Shown: piece by piece, positions 43,159 through 50,932 of the stretch
How the letters are laid out: every line of letters starts with the position of its first letter
Position numbering within the stretch: the first letter of the stretch is position 1
Assembly (NCBI GenBank): GCA_037140475.1
Contig: JBAXEJ010000007.1
Span: 1-61,929, forward strand
Origin: PALSA-1006 sp037140475
Lineage (GTDB): Bacteria > Pseudomonadota > Gammaproteobacteria > Burkholderiales > Gallionellaceae
DNA length: 61,929 nucleotides
Direction: 5' to 3'
Program-made: the position numbers and the translations under genes
The notes under the pieces: model-generated
What the model was told of the DNA's origin: nothing
Database searches by the model: none
Seen by the model: only the letters and a program-made list of their open reading frames with translations

Positions 43159-45390
43159 TTGATCACGCCCAATAATTACTCTCCTTTAGTCGATCTCAGC
43201 GCCAGTGAGTTTGCTTCGCTGCTGTTGCTGGGCGAGCAATTAACTGCTGAGCTTGATCTCAATAATGTGCTGAACCGAGTGGCTGAAATGGCTCGCCAAG
43301 TGATTGATGCCGAGACGCTTTCCGTTCCTATTGTTGATGAGAATGGAGAAACGTTTACCTACCGCGCCGTCTGTGGAAAATACGCCGAGATGCTACAGGG
43401 CCAATCCTTTCCTATTTTAGAAGGCGCTTGTGGCTGGGTCATTAATCATCAACGCCCCTTGCTCTTCGGCGATGGCGGCACTTTTGAAATGGCGATTGAA
43501 GCCAGTTGGGCACCTGGCAAAGCTTCTACGCTTTTAGTGCCCTTAGTTTGCCGAGGCAAGATTATCGGCGGCCTCTCTGCGATGGGAAAGTTGGGCGACC
43601 AACCTTTCAATATGCGTGACCAAACGGTGCTAACCCTGTTTGCCAATCAAGCCAGTATTGCCATCGACAATGCCCAACTTTTTCAAAAATTAGGTTTCGA
43701 AGAATCTCGCTTGCGATTGGTACTTGATTCAGCCAGTGAAGGTATTTTCGGTGTGAATGTGGGCGGCACTTGCACCTTTGCTAACCCCTCTTGCTTGCAG
43801 CTACTGGGCTATGCGAAGGCCGATGAGCTGATCGGCAAATCTATTCACGAACTGATTCATCACACCTACTCGGATGGCCGACCTTACCCATTCAAGGAAT
43901 GTTGCGTACACCTCTCTACCCAAATAAAAGAAGAGATACACATTGATAACGAGGTACTCTGGCGCGCCAACGGTTCGAGCTTTCCAGCGGAATATTGGGC
44001 GCGGCCGATTTGCCGCGATGGCCAACTCGATGGCGCAGTGGTCACCTTCATCGACATCACTCAACGCAGACAACAAGAAGAGCGCATTTGGAATCTTGCT
44101 TACTTTGACCCGCTGACCGAACTACCCAATCGCCGATTGTTAATGGATCGCCTCGGGCAAGCGCTGATTGCCAGCACTCGCACCAAAGAATTTGGCGCAC
44201 TAATCATTCTCGATCTCGACAATTTCAAAACCATCAATGACACGCAAGGCCACGACGTTGGCGACCAACTTTTAATTGGCGTGTCGCAACGATTGCTCGA
44301 ATGTGTGCGCCAAGAAGATACCGTTTCACGGTTGGGCGGCGACGAGTACGTGGTGATGTTAGAAAACATAGGCGCTAATGTGCTTGCCGCCTCCAAGCAA
44401 GCTGAAACAATTGCAGAAAAAATTCGTCTTGCGCTCGCGTTACCCCATTCGCTCTCTGAAAGTTGCAAACTGCATCACAGTAGTTGCAGCATTGGCGTTG
44501 CACTGTTCCAAGGGCAAGCGGAGGGGATCGATACGCTATTTAAGCAAGCCGACGTGGCGCTCTACCAATCTAAAGCGGCGGGTCGCAATACCATTCGCTT
44601 CTTTAACCCAGACATGCAGCGTGCTATTGATCTGCACTCCAGCACCGAGGCCGCCTTGCGCATGGCACTCGAAAATGAAGAATTTCGCCTGTTCTATCAA
44701 CCGCAAGTTGATTTGCAAGGGAATCTCACCGGCACTGAAGCACTGATTCGCTGGTTTTCCAAAGAACAAAAACCGATCTCACCGGCACAGTTCATCCCGG
44801 TCGCCGAAGACACCGGATTGATTATTCCCATTGGTGTGTGGGTGATGCAAACCGCCTGTAAACAACTGCACGCCTGGGCAAAAAATCCACTCACACAGCA
44901 CTTGCAAATCGCCATCAATGTCAGCGCAAAACAATTTCGCCAAACTGATTTCGTTAAGCAAATTCAAGAGGTGCTCACTCACACAGATGCCAGCCCCGCT
45001 TTGCTAAAAATCGAATTAACCGAAAGTGTATTGCTAGAAAATGTGGATGAAGTGATTGATCGAATTTTGCAAATCAAAGCGCTGGGTGTGACGTTTTCAC
45101 TCGACGATTTTGGCACCGGTTTTTCTTCGCTGTCTTATTTGAAACGCTTGCCGCTAGACCAAGTGAAGATTGACCAGTCTTTTGTGCGTGATGTGAATAT
45201 TGACCCCAACGACGCGGCGATTGTGCGTGCCATCATCGCCATGAGCCAATCTTTAGGGCTTAAAGTGATTGCTGAGGGTGTCGAAACCGAAGACCAGCTG
45301 AATTTCCTCAAAGACAATGGTTGCGAACATTTTCAAGGTTATTTCTTTGGCAAGCCGATGCCAATTGAAGAATGGCCCATGCAAAAATAA
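43159..45390 (+). CDS. GAF-PAS-GGDEF-EAL cytoplasmic protein
   Basis: 743 residues from a TTG start. A GAF domain (about 12-178; GACGWVINHQRPLLFGDGGT) is followed by PAS (about 183-305), GGDEF (about 312-475) with the variant GGDEY in VSRLGGDEYVVML, and EAL (about 485-740) with intact TEALIRW and DDFGTGFSSLSYL. GGDEY variants can still be active. No membrane segments. It is a fourth c-di-GMP turnover candidate in the window. No strong ribosome-binding site is visible. Confidence 0.92.
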   Translation: MITPNNYSPLVDLSASEFASLLLLGEQLTAELDLNNVLNRVAEMARQVIDAETLSVPIVDENGETFTYRAVCGKYAEMLQGQSFPILEGACGWVINHQRPLLFGDGGTFEMAIEASWAPGKASTLLVPLVCRGKIIGGLSAMGKLGDQPFNMRDQTVLTLFANQASIAIDNAQLFQKLGFEESRLRLVLDSASEGIFGVNVGGTCTFANPSCLQLLGYAKADELIGKSIHELIHHTYSDGRPYPFKECCVHLSTQIKEEIHIDNEVLWRANGSSFPAEYWARPICRDGQLDGAVVTFIDITQRRQQEERIWNLAYFDPLTELPNRRLLMDRLGQALIASTRTKEFGALIILDLDNFKTINDTQGHDVGDQLLIGVSQRLLECVRQEDTVSRLGGDEYVVMLENIGANVLAASKQAETIAEKIRLALALPHSLSESCKLHHSSCSIGVALFQGQAEGIDTLFKQADVALYQSKAAGRNTIRFFNPDMQRAIDLHSSTEAALRMALENEEFRLFYQPQVDLQGNLTGTEALIRWFSKEQKPISPAQFIPVAEDTGLIIPIGVWVMQTACKQLHAWAKNPLTQHLQIAINVSAKQFRQTDFVKQIQEVLTHTDASPALLKIELTESVLLENVDEVIDRILQIKALGVTFSLDDFGTGFSSLSYLKRLPLDQVKIDQSFVRDVNIDPNDAAIVRAIIAMSQSLGLKVIAEGVETEDQLNFLKDNGCEHFQGYFFGKPMPIEEWPMQK

Positions 45391-45408
45391 CCCAGAAACC
45401 GCAGTTCA

Positions 45409-45541
45409 AGCCACAGAGTTCACAGAGGACACCGAGAAAGATAAGGAATAGCCAAGATTTTCGCACTCACCCAAAAGGTGGCAGCCAACTCTTTGCTAAC
45501 TAGTTGTTTCTCCTCTGTGATCTCCGTGCTCTCTGTGGCTA
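45409..45541. repeat. Imperfect inverted repeat between GGDEF-EAL gene and dbpA
   Basis: AGCCACAGAGttCACAGAGGAC at 45409 onward faces CTCTGTGatctccgtgCTCTCTGTGGCT ending at 45541. The outer arms (AGCCACAGAG / CTCTGTGGCT) are perfect. Such CACAGAG-rich elements are common dispersed intergenic repeats in betaproteobacteria. It lies between two convergent genes and could fold into a long transcript hairpin. Confidence 0.65.
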
Positions 45542-45584
45542 AATGAGTTTTCAAGAGTTACGATAACTAAATATAATCAACTAG

Positions 45585-47003
45585 TTATATAATTCTCACC
45601 TTCACCACTTTGCCCTTCACTTTACCCGCAGATAGTTTACGCACCGCTTCATTGGCAATATTTCTCACCACGGCAACATAGGTCGTTAAGTCCGTCACGG
45701 TAATTTTGCCTACCTGCTCGCGCGTAAAACCTGCCTCGCCGGTGAGCGCTCCTAGCACATCGCCGGGGCGGATTTTCTCTTTGCGCCCACCTAAAATTTG
45801 CAGCGTCACCATCGGCGGCAACAGCGGCGAGTCATCGGTATTTTCTAATGCGGCGATGTCTTGCCAATCTGGTTCGATACGCATCATCTGTGCAATGGCG
45901 ATAATGCGATTACGTTCGTTCGGGCTGCACAGATTAAACGCCAAACCTTCGGCATCCGCACGACCGGTACGACCAATGCGGTGAATATGGATTTCAGGAT
46001 CAGGCGTCACGTCCACATTGATCACCGCCTCCAGTTGCGCAATATCCAACCCACGCGCAGCGACATCCGTTGCCACCAGCACCGAGCAACTACGATTTGA
46101 AAATTGAATCAACACTTGATCGCGTTCGCGCTGCTCCATGTCACCATTAAGGGTAAGTGCCTTGATACCATGCCCATGCAACACCTCGAGCAGTGAACGA
46201 CACTGCTGCTTAGTGTTGCAAAAAGCGAGGGTGCTAACAGGACGATAGTGTTGCAACAAAGCTGCCACTGCGAATAAACGCGACTCGTTATCCACTTTAT
46301 AAAAGCGCTGACGAATTTTGCTTTCCTCATGCTGCTCTAATAATTTAACTTCTTGCGGCTCGCGCAAAAATTGTCGCGCCAAGCGCGCGATGCCATCAGG
46401 ATAAGTTGCGGAAAACAACATCGTTTGACGATCTAGCGGGCAATGCTCCGCCACGAAAGCAATGTCGTTATAAAAGCCCATATCCAACATGCGATCCGCC
46501 TCATCCAGCACCAAGGTGTTTAAGGCGTCGAGCTTTAAACTGCCACGCTCTAAGTGATCCATGATGCGTCCCGGCGTGCCCACCACAATGTGCGCCCCGT
46601 GTTCCAAACTTTCGCGTTGAGGGCGCATCACTGAACCACCGCACAGCGTAATCACCTTGATGTTATCGGCAGAACGTGCGAGACGGCGAATCTCTTGCGT
46701 GACTTGATCGGCCAATTCGCGCGTTGGGCACAACACCATCGCTTGCACCGCAAATCGACGCGGGTTGAGCTTGGTCAGCAGTGTCAGCGCAAAGGCAGCA
46801 GTTTTACCGCTACCCGTTTTAGCCTGGGCAATAAGATCATGCCCGGCCAAAGAAATCGGCAGGCTCGCCGCCTGAATCGGCGTCATCGTGAGATAACCCA
46901 GCTGCTGCAAGGTAGCCAGCATGGCGGGGGACAATGGCAATTTAGTAAAGGCTTCTGAAGAAGTGCTTGAAGCGACGGAGGGAATGGAGAGATTATCGGT
47001 CAT
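45585..47003 (-). CDS. dbpA: ATP-dependent RNA helicase DbpA
   Basis: 472 residues. DEAD-box motifs: AQAKTGSGKTAAF (I), PTRELADQV (Ia), LDEADRMLDMGF (II), SATYP (III) and HRIGRTGRA (VI). The C-terminal domain (KIRPGDVLGALTGEAGFTRE, VGKITVTDL) is the DbpA RNA-binding domain that directs the helicase to helix 92 of 23S rRNA during 50S assembly. The ATG at 47003 is preferred over a TTG six bases upstream. Confidence 0.95.
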   Translation of the reverse strand: MTDNLSIPSVASSTSSEAFTKLPLSPAMLATLQQLGYLTMTPIQAASLPISLAGHDLIAQAKTGSGKTAAFALTLLTKLNPRRFAVQAMVLCPTRELADQVTQEIRRLARSADNIKVITLCGGSVMRPQRESLEHGAHIVVGTPGRIMDHLERGSLKLDALNTLVLDEADRMLDMGFYNDIAFVAEHCPLDRQTMLFSATYPDGIARLARQFLREPQEVKLLEQHEESKIRQRFYKVDNESRLFAVAALLQHYRPVSTLAFCNTKQQCRSLLEVLHGHGIKALTLNGDMEQRERDQVLIQFSNRSCSVLVATDVAARGLDIAQLEAVINVDVTPDPEIHIHRIGRTGRADAEGLAFNLCSPNERNRIIAIAQMMRIEPDWQDIAALENTDDSPLLPPMVTLQILGGRKEKIRPGDVLGALTGEAGFTREQVGKITVTDLTTYVAVVRNIANEAVRKLSAGKVKGKVVKVRII

Positions 47004-47080
47004 ACGCAATTATCCCCGCCATCGGCTTGGTGCGCCTGTAAATTTTTTTGGCCTTACTGGCCCCTTGAGGCTGCAAAAGA

Positions 47081-47108
47081 ATTAGGCCAAGTCGAAACTT
47101 GGCCTAAT
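47081..47108 (-). terminator. Rho-independent terminator of the cyclic-nucleotide-binding gene
   Basis: A perfect 12-bp stem with a four-base loop lies 28 bases beyond the stop of the gene at 47137. On the minus strand it is followed by TCTTTTG. It insulates that gene from dbpA. Confidence 0.8.
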
Positions 47109-47136
47109 CAATATTTGCGTGCTGCCCCTGCGGGTT

Positions 47137-47622
47137 CTAATATCGTCCCATCGACTTGGTTACATAATTCTCCAGCTCTTTGTGCTCCTTGTTCATACGA
47201 GACAAATTTGAATTCGTCACACGGAACAACGAACGCATCATCATGAATGCAAGTCGTGGCTGTACGTCCAGTAATGATTCAAAATCACCAGGCGTCAAGG
47301 TGTAAACAGTAGCGTTTCCAGTTGCATGTAACGTTCCTTTACGTGGAGTCTGATCTATGAAAGCTCGAACCCCAGCGCACTCACCTTCCTTCATAGCGTA
47401 AACAGCCTTCACAGCACCATTAGTATCTTTAATCGTGACTGAAAGCCCACCTGTGGCAAGTATATATAGCGTCGAATCAATTCCGCCCTCTTCAACAAGC
47501 AATTCACCATCTTTTAAATGTCGAACTCCCAATTTTGCGGCCAAGAGTTTGGCTTTTTCTTCGGTAAGCTCGGACCCCACTACTGAGTTTCGAACTACTT
47601 TGTAGTCTGCAGATTCGTTCAT
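47137..47622 (-). CDS. Single-domain cyclic nucleotide-binding protein
   Basis: 161 residues. A cNMP-binding beta-roll spans about 35-125 (LKDGELLVEEGGIDSTLYIL; MKEGECAGVRAFIDQTPRKG). The phosphate-binding cassette is atypical: the usual GE...R...A pattern is only partly kept (GECAGVRAFIDQTPRKGT). The C-terminus ends after two helices and has no helix-turn-helix, so it is not a CRP-type transcription factor. It may regulate a partner protein. It is monocistronic with its own terminator. Confidence 0.8.
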   Translation of the reverse strand: MNESADYKVVRNSVVGSELTEEKAKLLAAKLGVRHLKDGELLVEEGGIDSTLYILATGGLSVTIKDTNGAVKAVYAMKEGECAGVRAFIDQTPRKGTLHATGNATVYTLTPGDFESLLDVQPRLAFMMMRSLFRVTNSNLSRMNKEHKELENYVTKSMGRY

Positions 47623-47791
47623 ATCAATTCATTCCTTATTAAACATCAAGCAAAAATTTCGCGTTTCCAACAAGTTAATCTGCCTGACAATTATCTAATA
47701 GATTTCACGCTTCCCACAACTAAAATACATCTAGCGAATGCACCTGGGGAGCTCTGATATAGTTACACTCATCTTCAAAATGAGCTGAGCC

Positions 47792-48160
47792 ATGACTAAA
47801 CACACCACCCCCGATCACGCTCGGCTAAACCGCGTCGTTGCGGATGCGCGCCAACAACGTGACTCACGCGAGCTAGGTTATCGTGAGCGAGCCATGAAAT
47901 TATTTCCCCATATTTGCGGCCGCTGTGGGCGCGAGTTTGCGGGAGAACGTTTGCGCGAATTAACAGTGCATCACAAAGATCACAACCACGATAACAACCC
48001 AAGCGATGGCAGCAATTGGGAGCTGTTGTGTTTATATTGCCATGACAATGAACATTCTCGCGTTTTAGACGAGGCCGTGCGCAACCGTGGGGCCGATGGA
48101 CACGTGGCAGCAACACACAATCCGTTCGCGGCGCTGCAAGGGCTGTTAAAAAAAGATTAG
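47792..48160 (+). CDS. yajD: YajD-family HNH nuclease
   Basis: 122 residues. CGRCGREFAGERLRELTVHH followed by KDHNHDNNP and LLCLYCHDNEHSR forms the HNH fold with two CxxC zinc pairs, as in E. coli YajD. The biological role is not established. Size and motif order match the family closely. Confidence 0.92.
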   Translation: MTKHTTPDHARLNRVVADARQQRDSRELGYRERAMKLFPHICGRCGREFAGERLRELTVHHKDHNHDNNPSDGSNWELLCLYCHDNEHSRVLDEAVRNRGADGHVAATHNPFAALQGLLKKD

Positions 48161-48205
48161 CCTTATAATTGGTGCACCGCACACTCATCCATAGAAAAGA
48201 AAATA

Positions 48206-48478
48206 ATGTTTACACTGCCTTCTATATGGAACCTGCTTGTTTCCACCTTCGTATTTTTTATCGCTGTGTGGTATCTCCACCGTTATTTAGAAACACAAGA
48301 AATCGCGAAAGGAATGACGCGCAGCCTACTAGTGTTCGTTTTAGCCTCGTTAGTCTCTTGGGGTGCAGGAGAAATTGCTGATTGGTCCGAGGTGCAAATC
48401 GAGGGGCCTCAGCCTGTAGCCGAATCCTCGAATGATCTTTCGCAACTCCTTAAAGCGGCAGGTCAAACAGTGCAGTAG
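48206..48478 (+). CDS. Small two-helix membrane protein, unknown function
   Basis: 90 residues with two hydrophobic helices (LLVSTFVFFIAVWYLHRYL at about 10-28; SLLVFVLASLVSWGAGEIA at about 40-58) and a polar C-terminal tail. No family recognised. It follows yajD by 45 bp and precedes the Cdd1-like gene by 42 bp, so the three may be co-transcribed. Confidence 0.6.
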   Translation: MFTLPSIWNLLVSTFVFFIAVWYLHRYLETQEIAKGMTRSLLVFVLASLVSWGAGEIADWSEVQIEGPQPVAESSNDLSQLLKAAGQTVQ

Positions 48479-48520
48479 TCAATTAGTCGCCTATACCCAA
48501 AAGAGATAAGTCATTTCGCG

Positions 48521-48835
48521 ATGAAGTCACCACAAAAACTAGAAGACCTACCCAATATCGGAAAATCCATCGCTACTGATTTGCGTGCAATCGGCATTCT
48601 CTCGCCCGCGCAACTGCAGGCAGATGATCCATTATCGATTTACTTGAGTTTGGCAAAACAGATGGGCAAGCGCCTTGATCCCTGTGTGCTTTACACCTTA
48701 TTGGCAGCAAAGCATTTTTTAGTGACTGGGGAAAAAGTAGCTTGGTGGAAATTTACTGAACAAGGCAAGACAATGCTTAGCTCAACTCGCCGTCAACATA
48801 AAACCACTGTCCCGCTTCGCGAAGAAAGCGACTGA
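48521..48835 (+). CDS. Helix-hairpin-helix protein (Cdd1/'pathogenicity locus' family)
   Basis: 104 residues. LEDLPNIGKSIATDLRAIGI is a helix-hairpin-helix motif, and DPCVLYTLLAAKHFLVTGE with AWWKFTEQGK is typical of the Cdd1 family, related to TfoX C-terminal domains. A nucleic-acid-binding role is likely but unproven. Its last 59 bases overlap the convergent ychJ gene. Confidence 0.85.
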   Translation: MKSPQKLEDLPNIGKSIATDLRAIGILSPAQLQADDPLSIYLSLAKQMGKRLDPCVLYTLLAAKHFLVTGEKVAWWKFTEQGKTMLSSTRRQHKTTVPLREESD

Positions 48836-49169
48836 CTTCATGTAAACGATGCGCTTTGCCATTCACTTTATATTTCGCTACGAACTCAACAATCGCGTGA
48901 TCGGCATCTTGTTGCTCATGGCGCTTTAACTCTAAACCGATCCATTTAGTTTGCGACTCATCTGCAAGGCTTAATGTGGCCGGGCGTGTTGATGCCTGCC
49001 AGGTGGCAAGCAGATAGTCTTCTCGCAACAATGTGTAAGCGGTATAGCGCGAACGCATGAGAGCTTCGGCGGTGGCTGGCAGTGCATTACCATCGAGGTA
49101 AATTCCGCAGCAGTCCGTGAATTTTTTGCCGCTGCCGCAAGGACAGGTTAGCACTGAAATCTTTAGCAT
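48777..49169 (-). CDS. ychJ: YchJ family protein with SEC-C zinc motif
   Basis: 130 residues. The N-terminal CPCGSGKKFTDCCG is a SEC-C-type zinc-binding motif; the remainder (PATAEALMRSRYTAYTLLRE; FVAKYKVNGKAHRLHEVSRF) matches the UPF0225/YchJ NTF2-like fold. Function is unknown. The 3' end overlaps the convergent Cdd1-like gene by 59 bases, so one strand's 3' end is antisense to the other. Confidence 0.93.
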   Translation of the reverse strand: MLKISVLTCPCGSGKKFTDCCGIYLDGNALPATAEALMRSRYTAYTLLREDYLLATWQASTRPATLSLADESQTKWIGLELKRHEQQDADHAIVEFVAKYKVNGKAHRLHEVSRFLREAGQWFYVDGELS

Positions 49170-49308
49170 TTTTAGAAACCGTGGCGAGCAAAGCTAAGCG
49201 CAAGAAGCCGCGCAGCGAATGACGAAGACATACCGTACAGGTAGGCAAGGATTGAGCGAGCACGCGCCGCCGCGATTAACTTGCACAGTAGGTTTATTGA
49301 AATGCGAA

Positions 49309-50289
49309 CTAGTTTTGCCACAACGGAGGCTCATCCATTAATGAAATTTGTTCCCGCAATTCGAGGATGCGGTTCTGCCAATAAATTTGTGAATTAAACC
49401 AAGGGAAGGCTTGCTTGAACGCGCTGTCATCCCAACGGCGTGCAAGCCAAGCCGAATAATGAATCAAGCGCAGGGTTCGCAACGCTTCGATGAGATGTAG
49501 TTCTCGCGCATCAAATTCACAAAAATCTTCGTAACCTGCCAATACGTCGCCCATTTGCCGCACACGATCTTCACGTTCACCGGATAATAACATCCACACA
49601 TCTTGCACTGCCGGACCCATTCGACTGTCGTCAAAATCGACGAAGTGCGGTCCTTCGTCCGTCCACAACACATTACCCGCATGGCAGTCACCATGTAGCC
49701 GCAACTGCTTCACATTACCGGCGCGATCAAAGCAATGTTGCACACCGTCGAGTGCCTGTTGCACCACACTCCGATAAGCAGCATCAATGTCTGCTGGAAT
49801 AAAATTATTGGCTAACAAAAAGTCGCGTGATTCAAAACCAAAGGTCTGAATATCGAGCGTTGGGCGATGTTGAAAATTACTTAGCGCACCCACCGCATGG
49901 ATGCGCCCGAGAAAACGCCCGAGCCACTCCAACGTGTCACGGTTTTCTAATTCAGGTGCGCGCCCACCATGCTTAGCAAAAACTGAAAAACGAAAGCCTT
50001 CGAAGTGATGCAAGGTCTTGCCATCAATCGTTGACGCTGGCACCACGGGAATCTCTCGCTCGACCAACTCTTGCACAAAGGCATGTTCTTCCAAAATAGC
50101 TTCATCGCTCCAACGTGCCGGTCGATAAAATTTTGCCACCATCGGCATTCCTTCATCCATCCCCACTTGATAGACGCGATTTTCGTAACTATTCAACGCA
50201 AGCAAGCGCCCATCGCAACGCAAGCCGATGCTTTCCAGCGCGTTCAATACGCTATCGGGTGTAAGAGATAAGTAAGACAATGATTCCAA
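49309..50289 (-). CDS. srkA: Stress response serine/threonine kinase SrkA (YihE/RdoA)
   Basis: 326 residues from a TTG start preceded by GAAGG. APH-like kinase fold: VAKFYRPARWSDEAILEEH includes the ATP-site Lys, RLHGDCHAGNVLW holds the catalytic Asp and Asn, and FVDFDDSRMGPAVQDVWML the metal-binding Asp. SrkA counteracts stress-induced cell death in E. coli. It follows the DUF1415 gene by 11 bp on the same strand. Confidence 0.95.
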   Translation of the reverse strand: MESLSYLSLTPDSVLNALESIGLRCDGRLLALNSYENRVYQVGMDEGMPMVAKFYRPARWSDEAILEEHAFVQELVEREIPVVPASTIDGKTLHHFEGFRFSVFAKHGGRAPELENRDTLEWLGRFLGRIHAVGALSNFQHRPTLDIQTFGFESRDFLLANNFIPADIDAAYRSVVQQALDGVQHCFDRAGNVKQLRLHGDCHAGNVLWTDEGPHFVDFDDSRMGPAVQDVWMLLSGEREDRVRQMGDVLAGYEDFCEFDARELHLIEALRTLRLIHYSAWLARRWDDSAFKQAFPWFNSQIYWQNRILELREQISLMDEPPLWQN

Positions 50290-50300
50290 TTTCGACCTTC

Positions 50301-50873
50301 TTATTTTTTATCTCTTTGCACTTCCGCTAAGCCCAACGCATTCCATCCCTCATGCCCCAGCTTTTGCATGGTCTCGATATTTTTTTCGAAGATCATCTCT
50401 GCCTCGGGGAAGGCTGCTACCGCTTCGTCAATACTCGCCTCGCGTAACAAATGCAAAGTCGGATAAGGTGAGCGATTGGTGTAGTTGGTGATGTCATCAA
50501 GCTCAGTATCAGCGAACTGATATTGCGGGTGCATGCTGGCCACTTGCAGCTCGCCATCCAGTTCCACATCTTCCAATGCGGCATCGACCACTTCTAAAAA
50601 ATCGTTGTAATCGAGAAAATCTGTCAACACATAAGGGTGAATCAACAGTGTGGTTTCAATCTTCTCCGGCTTGCTTTCTGCCAAGACTTCAAATTCGTGC
50701 AGCACGTCCTTCAGCAAATCTTCTGGCGTAGTCGCACTACTCACCACATAGCGAATTTGTTTTTTTACGTGTACCGCTTTGGCAAAGGGACAGAGGTTTA
50801 AGCCGATCACCGCTTTTTCCAACCAAAGTTGGGTGGCGGCAATCGCTTCTTCAGTGCTGATGTTCTGATTCAT
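50301..50873 (-). CDS. DUF1415 family protein
   Basis: 190 residues. The family signature ATQLWLEKAVIGLNLCPFAK and later LIHPYVLTDFLDYNDFLEVV and NRSPYPTLHLLREASI are clear. DUF1415 proteins are widespread in beta- and gammaproteobacteria with no assigned function. The conserved LNLCPFAK Cys suggests metal or redox chemistry, which is speculation. It is upstream of srkA in a probable operon. Confidence 0.9.
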   Translation of the reverse strand: MNQNISTEEAIAATQLWLEKAVIGLNLCPFAKAVHVKKQIRYVVSSATTPEDLLKDVLHEFEVLAESKPEKIETTLLIHPYVLTDFLDYNDFLEVVDAALEDVELDGELQVASMHPQYQFADTELDDITNYTNRSPYPTLHLLREASIDEAVAAFPEAEMIFEKNIETMQKLGHEGWNALGLAEVQRDKK

Positions 50874-50901
50874 TTATTTTCCCCAATCAAGCCAGTTATT
50901 C

Positions 50902-50927
50902 GTAGATCGGGATTCATTCCGACCTAC
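50902..50927. repeat. Short inverted repeat (GTAGGTCGGA type) after rhlE
   Basis: GTAGATCGGGA and TTCCGACCTAC form an 11-bp stem with two mismatches around a TTCA loop, between the rhlE stop and the DUF1415 start. It resembles common dispersed hairpin repeats of proteobacteria and may cap the rhlE transcript. Confidence 0.5.
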
Positions 50928-50932
50928 AAAAA

